From NCBI GenBank assembly GCA_965223675.1, contig OZ245013.1, positions 2,790,001 to 2,854,000 of the forward strand: a DNA stretch of 64,000 nt, read 5' to 3'. Positions 34,912-42,913 of this stretch are shown here, in pieces. The stretch's first letter is position 1. Every line of letters starts with the position of its first letter. Origin of the DNA: JAGQKC01 sp965223675 (lineage in GTDB: Bacteria > Nitrospirota > Nitrospiria > Nitrospirales > UBA8639). The notes beneath the pieces were generated by a model that was not told the origin of the DNA, did not search any database, and was given only the letters and a program-made list of their open reading frames with translations. The translations under genes were made by a program, and so were the position numbers.

Positions 34912-35030
34912 TCGTGCTGGAAGATGCCAGACTCGGCGTCAACTTTTTAAGCCAGAGGATTCAGAACTTGCCCTTCAAGAAATGACCGATGCAGGGGCAA
35001 TACGAGCCACTGCAAAAGATTTCGGCCTTA
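34912..35030 (+). pseudogene. Decayed tail of a second nicotinamidase-like gene
   Basis: The DNA reads as VVVLEDARLGVN, then after a two-base shift PEDSELALQEMTDAGAIRATAKDFG. This matches the C-terminus of the pseudoenzyme at 32453 (VVVLEDATHGVN...QEMTTAGAIRATAKDLS) closely at both DNA and protein level. Nothing of the first two thirds is left. It shows that the locus once held two related copies, now about 2 kb apart with the TPR and Slp genes between. Confidence 0.8.
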
Positions 35031-35335
35031 CCCCGTTCCCTCATAGTTGTACGTTCCGTTTATCATTCTTTTCAAACGTAGGCGTTACAACGATCGTCTA
35101 CTGTGGAATAGTAGTTATTCCTAAATTCTGCTCGCATAGATACCCACGCCCTTACCGACGTGGTGCTTTAGGTTTCAAGCTGCGCTTGTCCGGTGTCCAT
35201 GAATCGGAGGCACTGAACCTTGCTCTCATCCCCATCCTTCTAGACGGGAGTTCTCGCTTACTTAAATGTGAAATATATTCGTATTGACATTGTGCGTACA
35301 ACGTACGATAATTTATAAAAAGAAGAGGTGTTATC

Positions 35336-35632
35336 GTGAACAAACAATCCGTCAAAACGCGACGAAAGAGTCGTCCGAAAAACATCAATCTTCGGGTAAA
35401 ACCTCATACGCGTTCTTTAATTGATCGCGCGTGCGCTATCACAGACAAAACAGTAACCGAATTTGTTTTGGATGCGGTGTGCCGTGAAGCCGAGGATGTC
35501 CTCCTTGACCGTCGACTGTTTGATCTTGGCAAAAAAGACTATCAGTCATTTGTCGATGCACTTGATGCACCGACACAACGTAACTCCAAACTCAAAGAAT
35601 TACTCAACCGGAAACCGCTTTGGGAAAGTTAA
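35336..35632 (+). CDS. tacA: DUF1778 ribbon-helix-helix antitoxin, TacA-like
   Basis: A 98-residue DNA-binding antitoxin. The N-terminus is basic, followed by INLRVKPHTRSLIDRACAITDKTVTEFVLDAV, the DUF1778 ribbon-helix-helix. The C-terminal KDYQSFVDALDAP is the segment that blocks the GNAT toxin in TacA-type proteins. It overlaps the toxin start by 13 bases. Confidence 0.88.
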   Translation: MNKQSVKTRRKSRPKNINLRVKPHTRSLIDRACAITDKTVTEFVLDAVCREAEDVLLDRRLFDLGKKDYQSFVDALDAPTQRNSKLKELLNRKPLWES

Positions 35633-36147
35633 GAGCAGACCAAGACCAACCCACGACACTTCGCCCACCTGAAGCTCTCAACGCAAAACACATTCTTAAT
35701 GACTTTGATTGTGGGAATGACGCCATCAATGATTGGCTGAAGCGCCGCGCGATTAAGAACGAAGCTTCCGGTGCATCACGAACATATGTTGTCTGCCATC
35801 GGAATTACGTGATCGCGTATTACGCACTTGCTACTGGTGCGGTTCAATGCGTGGACGCTCCAGGCCGAATTCGCCGTAACATGCCCGACTCTATTCCTAT
35901 CATGGTTCTTGGCCGCCTGGCGGTTCATCTGGATTGGCAAAAAAAGGGATTGGGAGGCGATCTTCTTGCTGATGCGGTCAAACGCACCCTACAAGCCGCG
36001 AACATCGCTGGAATCCGCGCCATCATCGTTCATGCTCTTTCTGACGAAGCCAAACAATTTTATGAGCGATTTGGTTTTCAATCTTCCCCCACAGATCCAT
36101 TGGACCTCATGATATCTTTGAAAGATGCTCAGGCAAATTTAGCGTAG
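35620..36147 (+). CDS. tacT: GNAT acetyltransferase toxin, TacT-like
   Basis: A 175-residue GNAT-fold toxin; TacT enzymes acetylate the amino acid on charged tRNA and stop translation. It has FDCGNDAINDWLKRRA, ASRTYVVCHRNYVIAYYALATGAV, and the acetyl-CoA motif LGRLAVHLDWQKKGLGGDLL (QxxGxG). It ends with FYERFGFQSSP. The TTG start inside the antitoxin gene is consistent with coupling. Confidence 0.85.
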   Translation: MGKLRADQDQPTTLRPPEALNAKHILNDFDCGNDAINDWLKRRAIKNEASGASRTYVVCHRNYVIAYYALATGAVQCVDAPGRIRRNMPDSIPIMVLGRLAVHLDWQKKGLGGDLLADAVKRTLQAANIAGIRAIIVHALSDEAKQFYERFGFQSSPTDPLDLMISLKDAQANLA

Positions 36148-36311
36148 CGTTTTAGCAAGATAAATACAGATGGCTATGGCGAATGATCAATCCAAATAAG
36201 GGATAACCTATAACAAAAAACGCCACCCCTTTTTCTGCAAGTGGTATCTAGCGTAAGAGAAAGATAGGCTTCAGCCACGGACAATTAAGTAACAAGAGGT
36301 CATACAGCTCT

Positions 36312-37442
36312 ATGTCAATGTTGGTATTTATGCCATGGTGCCGGCTTAATAAGAGATATCAAGTCGGAGAAATCACGCTTCTTCCTTTTGAACTTGATAA
36401 AGATTCGACTGAGATAGACACCAATACAGCTAATCAGGTAAGTAGCATTTTATCTTCTTACAAAGATCTGGAAGGACAATCCATCAAAGAAGCGACCTTA
36501 GTCATTCATAAAAATGACCACGATTTGAATGATTTGAGCGATGCCGAAGTTGAAGAGATACACGAGTGTGCAGAACTTGTAGCCTTTTTAGGCTTATCTA
36601 ACCGAGCATTTTTCGCCCTAGAACCCTATTGCAACACCGATTGCTTTATCCTGTACATACAAAAGATAAATGGTTCAGGATTCACCTCAATCACATCACG
36701 CCGCCGTGACGGAAGAACCTTGAGCGTTCGATCTATCACCAATACTCTTTTTACGATTCCACTACATGTAAGTGATCTTAGACAGGTTTCTCTCGATGAA
36801 AAACTTTTGGCATCCCTTTTAGCCTTTCGCTCTGATCCAACCACGCATAAAAAATGGCCTCGTTGGCAAAACGCCATATCGTGTTTCAACCAGGCCAACA
36901 CAGACAATGATACTATTCGGTACCAAACCGAGTGGGTAAATCTCTGCAGTGCATTTGAGCACATCTTGGAGGCCAAATCGAATAGCAGAGATGTCGCTCA
37001 AAAATTTGTTGATGCGTTCACTCCCCAAAACCCCCTAGCAGTGAACAAGTCAACTCGCATTCAGTGTGCTGGGAATGATTTAAACTCACATCTTCGATAC
37101 AGGTGGATGAAGGAATTCTATCGCATTCGTGGAGACTTCGCACATGGAAAACTGCAAACACAAAAGCAGACAAAATGGAAACCACTTGAACACATTGTGC
37201 TCGGAGCTATAGCTTTTCCACTCCTTGTTCGTTGTCTTCTCAAAAATTCAGGAAATTATGTCTTAAACAACGAAGATCAAGCTCAAATAAACGCCTTCGA
37301 AGCTTTAGCAGATAATGAGAAATTCTTGGATCCACCAACCGATCAACATCACCCCGGATATTCGGTATGGTCAAATCTAGTTGAAACAGAAAAGTCAGCT
37401 ATCAGCCTTGCAAGCATTAAGAAGGAGATAATCGACCATTGA
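36312..37442 (+). CDS. Large accessory protein of unknown function with HEPN-like motif
   Basis: 376 residues, cytoplasmic, not recognised by family. The C-terminal half is helical (about 190-330) and contains FYRIRGDFAHGK, where R-x4-H fits the HEPN ribonuclease signature, preceded by WVNLCSAFEHILEAK, as in ApeA-like and related HEPN proteins. The N-terminal half is strand/helix-mixed. It lies right after the TacAT-like pair in accessory DNA. A nuclease role in defence or dormancy is a hypothesis only. Confidence 0.55.
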   Translation: MSMLVFMPWCRLNKRYQVGEITLLPFELDKDSTEIDTNTANQVSSILSSYKDLEGQSIKEATLVIHKNDHDLNDLSDAEVEEIHECAELVAFLGLSNRAFFALEPYCNTDCFILYIQKINGSGFTSITSRRRDGRTLSVRSITNTLFTIPLHVSDLRQVSLDEKLLASLLAFRSDPTTHKKWPRWQNAISCFNQANTDNDTIRYQTEWVNLCSAFEHILEAKSNSRDVAQKFVDAFTPQNPLAVNKSTRIQCAGNDLNSHLRYRWMKEFYRIRGDFAHGKLQTQKQTKWKPLEHIVLGAIAFPLLVRCLLKNSGNYVLNNEDQAQINAFEALADNEKFLDPPTDQHHPGYSVWSNLVETEKSAISLASIKKEIIDH

Positions 37443-37534
37443 CTCGACTCATAACAGTATAAGACTACATCGCGTGAGAGAAATAATATCGGGCAAGAAT
37501 TAAAGCTGAACCTCGTCCCCAAATTGATGTTTGC

Positions 37535-37951
37535 TTAGAACTCATCGCATATATGACGATTCTTGCTCTCTTCCTCAATATTCTCAAAAGGCATTTGAGG
37601 CACCATGCCAGCCAACATTTTACCGCATTCCCGCATTTTCTGTAATTCTGGTCGGGCCATCATTTCTTTGGCATACTTTATCGCTTTGTCTTGAGCATCA
37701 TCACGGTTTCCACTTTTGCACAAAGCGGCAACTTCGGCTTCCATTTTCTTTCCTTCTTCCTCCAAGCCCTCCAGCGCAGATCGATCGATATTTTTCATAC
37801 AGGCCATGGCTTCTTGCATCTTTCCCATATCCATCTGTTGCATCCTTCTTTGCATTTCCTGCATGCGTTCCATGTCTGGAGGCATGTCTGGATGGCTCTG
37901 GGCAAATACTACAATAGGGAAAAACATAAGCAAATAGATCAAGCTTTTCAT
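37535..37951 (-). CDS. Secreted methionine-rich protein of unknown function
   Basis: 138 residues with a signal peptide (MKSLIYLLMFFPIVVFAQS). The mature part is helical, rich in methionine and glutamine (PPDMERMQEMQRRMQQMDMGKMQ) and contains four cysteines in the helix pattern (ACM, ALC, REC, HIC) that could pair. It lies 65 bases after the Mla-type auxiliary lipoprotein gene on the same strand and may be in the same operon. Confidence 0.65.
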   Translation of the reverse strand: MKSLIYLLMFFPIVVFAQSHPDMPPDMERMQEMQRRMQQMDMGKMQEAMACMKNIDRSALEGLEEEGKKMEAEVAALCKSGNRDDAQDKAIKYAKEMMARPELQKMRECGKMLAGMVPQMPFENIEEESKNRHICDEF

Positions 37952-38015
37952 AAAACAATCTCCATTCTGGTTAATCAGGTCATGAATCTAGGGCACTCGA
38001 ACAGTATGAGACTCT

Positions 38016-38636
38016 CTACCTTTCCTCAATGATATTCATAAAGGCGCTTGCCATTTCGCGGCTAAGCGATTCAACATGTTGGCTCATTTCAAAAACCAGC
38101 GAGCCGTAATCTCCAGAAATACCAGATCCTGTGAATCGTGATGTCTTGATGACTCTTGCGTCCTGACTATCCTTTTCCAAAATAAACCATCGAGCCGTCA
38201 ACGACACTTCACCTGTTTTCATAAAATCCAACTGGGTAAATTCAATTCGAACCCTGTAGTCGATGGAAAGGCCTTCATCCCATCCTACTGCTGTTGCACC
38301 GCGGACTGCTAATAATTGAGAAAGATTATCGAGAAGCACTCTCCTTAAGTTTCGTTCCAACGGTTCCGCCCAGCGATCAAATTCCCGCACCTCAAGTTCT
38401 GTTTGACCTGCACGAATGACAAGATGAGCACGATCCACATACGAAGGAATATCGATAGGACCAACGCCAACGACTTTTTCTTTTCCAACAGTAACTGGCC
38501 TGTCATCCAATTCGACATATGGCAACGCACTCAACTGATAAAAGTGAACAGGATGAGCACTTCCACACCCTGTGAAAAAACCTAATACGTAGAACCACAT
38601 CCCCCAATGCAGTGGGAATCGTCGAAGCACCTTCAT
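38016..38636 (-). CDS. ABC-type transport auxiliary lipoprotein, PqiC-like
   Basis: A 206-residue lipoprotein (lipobox FFTGC, C24) of the PqiC/DUF330 group. It has VHFYQLSALP, VGPIDIPSYVDRAHLV and WAEPLERNLRRVLLDNL. It acts in the outer membrane or periplasm with MCE-type lipid transporters. The start overlaps the mlaD-like gene by four bases. Confidence 0.85.
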   Translation of the reverse strand: MKVLRRFPLHWGMWFYVLGFFTGCGSAHPVHFYQLSALPYVELDDRPVTVGKEKVVGVGPIDIPSYVDRAHLVIRAGQTELEVREFDRWAEPLERNLRRVLLDNLSQLLAVRGATAVGWDEGLSIDYRVRIEFTQLDFMKTGEVSLTARWFILEKDSQDARVIKTSRFTGSGISGDYGSLVFEMSQHVESLSREMASAFMNIIEER

Positions 38637-39637
38637 TGATCATCCTTTCCCTGTATGAGGGCCTCAGGGTGCCGCTCCAAATAGTCTGCTAATGTTCGAA
38701 TTGACCTCATGGCCGAAGTCAACTCCTTGAGCGTCTGCGTGAGTTGATAAGGAAGAGTCGCACTCTTTCCTGCAATGCCCTGTATCGTTGCGATGGTTTG
38801 TTGTGTTTGCTTGAGACTTATGCGCGCAGAATCAGCGATCTCCTTGAAGCTTGAACTCACGGGGGCGACTTGGTCATCAATATTTCTCACTAAATCTTGT
38901 GCATCACGTACCGTATCCCCTATATCTGAAACGAGCGGGACAAGCTCTTGATTCATCATGTGAGTAAGCTCACGAAGGTCCTCAATCAGAGTACGGCTCT
39001 CTACCACCAAGCCTTTCAGATCAGGAGAATTGAGCAATTGATCCAGCCCTTGAACTGCGCGCAAGGCCGTCGTCGCCAGATCTTGAATTGGAATATCGAC
39101 AAGTTTGTTGGCCAATCGGCTTAAACTGGAAGAGGTCGTCGGAAATTCCGGATACGGATCATCAAGCCCCGTATGAAGCTTAATAGGACTGTCAGGGAAA
39201 AAATCAAGTTGAACCAACAGTTTCCCAGTGACCAAACTTTGCATTTGCAATTGCGCACGCAACCCACGTTCGTCGATCATTTTCTGTATAAAGGTCCTGT
39301 CTTTCTCTTCATCAAGCTGATTCATAATCGTATCAGGCCCGGTATTCACGACATGTACAGCACCTTCTTCCAAAGCCATAAAGACAGGAATTCGAATGGA
39401 CTCACCTTTCGCATCGATCACAACTTTAATATCCGTAACTGTGCCAACTCTTGTCCCTCGAAATGTCACCGCCGCACCGACGTCCAATCCCTTCAGGTTG
39501 TCATCAAAGTAGAGGACATAGATCAGTTTATCCTTAAAAAATTCCCCGCTCCCAAACACCAACACGCCAATGACGACCAACGCCATAGCACCAAGCACAA
39601 ACGCCCCGATGAGTGTTGGATTTGATCGTTTACTCAC
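38633..39637 (-). CDS. mlaD: MCE-domain lipid transport protein, MlaD-like
   Basis: A 334-residue periplasmic, inner-membrane-anchored protein. One N-terminal helix (GAFVLGAMALVVIGVLVFGSG) is followed by the MCE domain (about 35-120: LKGLDVGAAVTFRGTRVGTV). A long helical C-terminal part with coiled-coil character (about 180-330) would form a tunnel or bridge toward the outer membrane, as in PqiB-type proteins. Lipids are the inferred cargo. Confidence 0.9.
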   Translation of the reverse strand: MSKRSNPTLIGAFVLGAMALVVIGVLVFGSGEFFKDKLIYVLYFDDNLKGLDVGAAVTFRGTRVGTVTDIKVVIDAKGESIRIPVFMALEEGAVHVVNTGPDTIMNQLDEEKDRTFIQKMIDERGLRAQLQMQSLVTGKLLVQLDFFPDSPIKLHTGLDDPYPEFPTTSSSLSRLANKLVDIPIQDLATTALRAVQGLDQLLNSPDLKGLVVESRTLIEDLRELTHMMNQELVPLVSDIGDTVRDAQDLVRNIDDQVAPVSSSFKEIADSARISLKQTQQTIATIQGIAGKSATLPYQLTQTLKELTSAMRSIRTLADYLERHPEALIQGKDDQ

Positions 39638-39649
39638 CTGGTGCTCCGC

Positions 39650-39770
39650 ACAACACGTAACCTGTTGCTCGTTGCTCGCGAAGCGTATCTCGTAAAAACA
39701 GACAAACAGACCTTTTTACGAAATATGAGCGACGAGAGACGAGAGACGAGAGACGAACGACGCTTCACAC
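39650..39770. repeat. Intergenic palindromic repeat, family A, copy 3
   Basis: GTTGCTCGCGAAGCGTATCTCGTAAAA, then about 20 bases and TTTTTACGAAATATGAGCGACG, giving a foldback. Three tandem GACGAGA units follow (39731-39751) and then ACGAACGACGCTTCAC. It lies between mlaD and mlaF and so would be transcribed in the operon mRNA. It is the longest copy of the family. Confidence 0.6.
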
Positions 39771-40541
39771 CTTTTCCCCTCTCCTCAAAAACATCTGTAT
39801 CTTCGGATCGACCGACTCCTGCAATAAGGCACGAGGTGATCCTACAGCCAACATCGTCTTGGATTCGGCATCGAGAAACACGGAATTCGTTCCAATGGCA
39901 AAGATACTTGCCAGTTCGTGAGTCACGATGACAATCGTCGCTCCCAGACTGTCGCGAAGTTCAAGAATTAAATCATCAAGACGCCGGGAGCTAATAGGGT
40001 CTAACCCTGCAGAGGGTTCGTCGAAAAAGAGAATTTCTGGATCAAGGGCCATGGCCCGAGCAAGGCCTGCTCGCTTCTGCATCCCTCCGCTAATCTCGTT
40101 AGGATAGAATGCTTCAAACCCAGAAAGCCCAACCAACGCAAGCTTGAGAGACACTACTTCCTGAATTTCATGATGATTCAGATTGGTATATTCAGCCAAC
40201 GGCAATCCAACATTCTCTGCTAAAGTCATGGAGCTCCACAGTGCCCCACTTTGAAAGAGCACGCCAAAGCATCGCATCATACGTTGACGACTTTCAGTCA
40301 CAGCGTTCCAAAAACTTTCTCCTTCGTAGAACACATCACCTTCGGCTGGCCGCTTCAACCCGATCAGATGACGCAATAACGTACTTTTTCCGCACCCACT
40401 CCCCCCCATAATAATAAAAATGTCCCCGCGCTGAACGACAAAATCCAGGTCACGTTGAATCAGAAAATCACCATACGCCATCGTAAGATTCTGAATCGTA
40501 ATATGTGGATTGCCTTCCATCATCTTTTCCAAAAACCCCAA
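39765..40541 (-). CDS. mlaF: ABC transporter ATPase, MlaF-like
   Basis: A 258-residue ATPase with Walker A MGGSGCGKSTLLRH, the signature NEISGGMQKRAGLARAMALDPEI, and Walker B EILFFDEPSAGLDP. The start may be internal (residue 8, MEGNPHITIQNL). It powers the MlaE/MlaD lipid transporter. Confidence 0.92.
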   Translation of the reverse strand: MGFLEKMMEGNPHITIQNLTMAYGDFLIQRDLDFVVQRGDIFIIMGGSGCGKSTLLRHLIGLKRPAEGDVFYEGESFWNAVTESRQRMMRCFGVLFQSGALWSSMTLAENVGLPLAEYTNLNHHEIQEVVSLKLALVGLSGFEAFYPNEISGGMQKRAGLARAMALDPEILFFDEPSAGLDPISSRRLDDLILELRDSLGATIVIVTHELASIFAIGTNSVFLDAESKTMLAVGSPRALLQESVDPKIQMFLRRGEKV

Positions 40542-40559
40542 GCAACACCAAATTTGTGA

Positions 40560-40632
40560 ACCGTCGTTCGTATTTCGCGAAAAGACCTCTTCGCACTCTA
40601 CGAAATACGCTTTACGAACGACAAGCTAGAAG
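40560..40632. repeat. Intergenic palindromic repeat, family A, copy 4
   Basis: CGTCGTTCGTATTTCGCGAAAAG is mirrored by TACGAAATACGCTTTACGAACGAC about 17 bases later, a clear foldback. It lies upstream of mlaF in the mlaE-mlaF gap. Confidence 0.65.
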
Positions 40633-40660
40633 AACGCAGTTGGTGGACTTCGACATCCTG
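40628..40660. repeat. Intergenic repeat, family B, single degenerate end
   Basis: AGAAGAACGCAGTTGGTGGACTTCGACATCCTG lies directly before the mlaE stop. Its reverse strand (CAGGATGTCGAAGTCCACCAACTGCGTTC) follows the left arm of the copies at 6730 and 17676 (GATGTTGAAAAAGCCCGCCAACTGCGTTC) with several changes. Only one end is present. Confidence 0.5.
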
Positions 40661-41800
40661 CTACACACCAATCGCATCGTAGATCACGGTCAGGATCGAA
40701 TCCGACACCACAATAAAGACAATACTGGTGACCACAGCCGAGGTTGCCGCAATCCCAACCGCCGCAGAGCTAGTGCCACATTGCATGCCTCTTAAACACC
40801 CAGCAATGGCGACAAGAACTCCAAATACGGCACTCTTCACCAAACCAAGGAAGAAGTCCATGAGACTCAGCGCGGCCTGCGTTTGATTGACGTATTGGAT
40901 AAACCCCAAGTCTAACATGGTCACACCCACCACCATGCCGCCTAGAATTCCTAAAAGATCGGCATAGAGACAGAGCAGAGGCATCATTAACGAAAGCGCG
41001 AGCATACGCGGGAGAACCAGAAACTCCATTGGCGAAAGTCCGAGAGTCGTCATGGCATCAATTTCTTGATTCACTCGCATGGTTCCAAGTTGTGCGGCAA
41101 ATGCTGCCCCCGTTCGTCCACCCATGATAATTCCTGTCATCATCGCACCCATTTCCCGCGCCATGCCTAACCCCACTAAATTGGCAACATAAATTTGCGC
41201 GCCAAATTGCTGTAATTGGACGGCACCCACAAACGCAAGAATTAACCCAACCAGAAAACTGATGAGTGAAACGATAGGGAGAGCCTGGGCTCCACATTCC
41301 TGAATGGTCAACATCAGATCGGATCGACGGAAACGAGCGTTTCCCGAAAGAAATGCCCCAAATGCTTGTGAGGCTTCTCCGACAAACGTGATCATTTCTC
41401 TCGCCCCTTCAAAGACTGACATTGAGCTTTTCCCAATCCGAGAAAGCCAGGACTCAGAATCCGTGGATCGTCTTGCGCCTTGCCGTTCTGGAACCGCTGT
41501 CGCGAGACTTAAGAGACGTTGCACACCCGCTGGAAGCTGAGAGCGGTCAACATCAATATGATGCTGGGAACAGTATGACAGGACGTTGAGTAAATACGTC
41601 ACGAGACTACTATCCCAATCCGTCATCTGTTCTGCATGAAAGGTAAGTTGCTTAATACCAGAACGAGATTCTATTGCTCTCTGTGTTTCCGCAAAGGATA
41701 GTATGCCATCATGCAGTTTCCAAATTCCCGATAGCGTGACAAGGAGAGTATCCGAGGCAAGATGACTAAATTGGACCTGACGTTGCACAACGTTTTTCAT
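40661..41800 (-). CDS. mlaE: Lipid ABC transporter permease MlaE-like with N-terminal STAS domain
   Basis: A 379-residue protein. The first 110 residues form a STAS-like domain (a separate protein, MlaB, in E. coli). The rest is the MlaE permease with hydrophobic helices, QIYVANLVGLGMAREMGAMMTGIIMGGRTGAAFAAQLGTMRVNQEIDA signatures in pieces, and FVGAVQLQQFGAQ. First gene of the mlaE-F-D-pqiC operon. The MlaB-MlaE fusion is common in non-enteric bacteria. Confidence 0.9.
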   Translation of the reverse strand: MKNVVQRQVQFSHLASDTLLVTLSGIWKLHDGILSFAETQRAIESRSGIKQLTFHAEQMTDWDSSLVTYLLNVLSYCSQHHIDVDRSQLPAGVQRLLSLATAVPERQGARRSTDSESWLSRIGKSSMSVFEGAREMITFVGEASQAFGAFLSGNARFRRSDLMLTIQECGAQALPIVSLISFLVGLILAFVGAVQLQQFGAQIYVANLVGLGMAREMGAMMTGIIMGGRTGAAFAAQLGTMRVNQEIDAMTTLGLSPMEFLVLPRMLALSLMMPLLCLYADLLGILGGMVVGVTMLDLGFIQYVNQTQAALSLMDFFLGLVKSAVFGVLVAIAGCLRGMQCGTSSAAVGIAATSAVVTSIVFIVVSDSILTVIYDAIGV

Positions 41801-42237
41801 AGTTCATGACGCTATGGCATCGAGCGGGCGCTGCTTTTCAGATTCAGGGGCGTTGTAGGGACATCTACAGGAAAAGTCAATGGTCAGATCACATGATTAT
41901 TCATTGATGCTTCTCTGTCGGTTCATCATAAACAACAACTAAGGTGCCCGGATAACAGACACGCGACTGTCATTTTAGATAATAGGGCTTAGACAACTGT
42001 CCTCAGGTTTATGGCTTTCATTGTAACACTGGGCTTGTTCGGCAGACTATTCAATACAACCACGTTGATGTTGGGATACCTGGTTGGACGTACGAGAGAC
42101 ACATACCTGAATAGCTTCTCAGCATATTATTTTTTGAAAAGTCTGAATGAGTTCAAGCATCTGCTATCAACATAATCTTGACAACTGGACCTGTCAGGAT
42201 TATCTGAACTTTCTATTCTTCAAAAGATGTGAGTGTT
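41801..42237. other. Gene-free divergent region between mlaE and the PagL-like gene
   Basis: About 430 bases with divergent flanking genes; promoters for both must lie here. I see no RNA gene, repeat family member or strong operator, only scattered short inverted words. Confidence 0.5.
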
Positions 42238-42885
42238 ATGAAGATCGTGTCATCATTATCCAATCTAACCAGAAGTCCGCCATGTCACGAGTATCAGTCT
42301 AATAGCCGACGCGTCGTCACAGCATCGCTCCTCATCGAGGTATTATTCGCTTTGCTTCTTATCACGTATCGCTCAGAGGTCAGCTGGGCTCATGACGTTG
42401 ACTTAGTCGCAATTGGAATTCGTGGTGGAATGAATTTTCAGGATGCGGGCTTGCCTCCCGGCGAAAAGGAAGACTTTGAGCAATTTGATGTCTTTGGGAT
42501 CATCGGCTTGCCAGGAGGTTGGGACTTCTCACCCGATTGGGAAACACGGTTCAGGCTCAACGGCTCGACCGGTGTGTTGCGAGGAGCGGGTGATTTAGGT
42601 TTCATCACCACAGTCACGCCCGGACTCGCAGTCACCAAGAAAAGTTGGAATTTGACATTCGATATAGCCATGGGTGGAGCTCTTATTAGCGATTGGAAGT
42701 ATGGTCGTCAAGATATTGGAGGACCGTTTCAATTTATTGGACATCTCGGAGGTACCTATCGTCTTCCTGGAAACCTAGCAGTCGGCTATCGATTTCACCA
42801 CATGTCGGATGCGACTATCTATGGAGAAAGTCGAGGTACTGATCTTCATATGATTGAATTCAGTTACTACTTCGGAGATGGCTGA
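42238..42885 (+). CDS. PagL-like acyloxyacyl hydrolase (outer-membrane beta-barrel)
   Basis: About 215 residues, with an N-terminal hydrophobic signal segment (TASLLIEVLFALLLITYR) after a polar stretch, then an eight-strand barrel pattern. The C-terminal GYRFHHMSDATIYGESRGTDLHMIEFSYYF resembles PagL lipid A 3-O-deacylases, where His-x-Ser and a downstream Glu are catalytic (HMS and GES here). If active, it would trim lipid A in the outer membrane. The ATG at 42238 is preferred to the GTG at 42229. Confidence 0.65.
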   Translation: MKIVSSLSNLTRSPPCHEYQSNSRRVVTASLLIEVLFALLLITYRSEVSWAHDVDLVAIGIRGGMNFQDAGLPPGEKEDFEQFDVFGIIGLPGGWDFSPDWETRFRLNGSTGVLRGAGDLGFITTVTPGLAVTKKSWNLTFDIAMGGALISDWKYGRQDIGGPFQFIGHLGGTYRLPGNLAVGYRFHHMSDATIYGESRGTDLHMIEFSYYFGDG

Positions 42886-42913
42886 TCAATGTTTACATTA
42901 GTCTAACCCAACC

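Noticed and set aside
39731..39752. Three tandem GACGAGA units, looked at as a possible CRISPR or satellite
   Set aside because: Too short, no spacers, and part of a family A palindrome.
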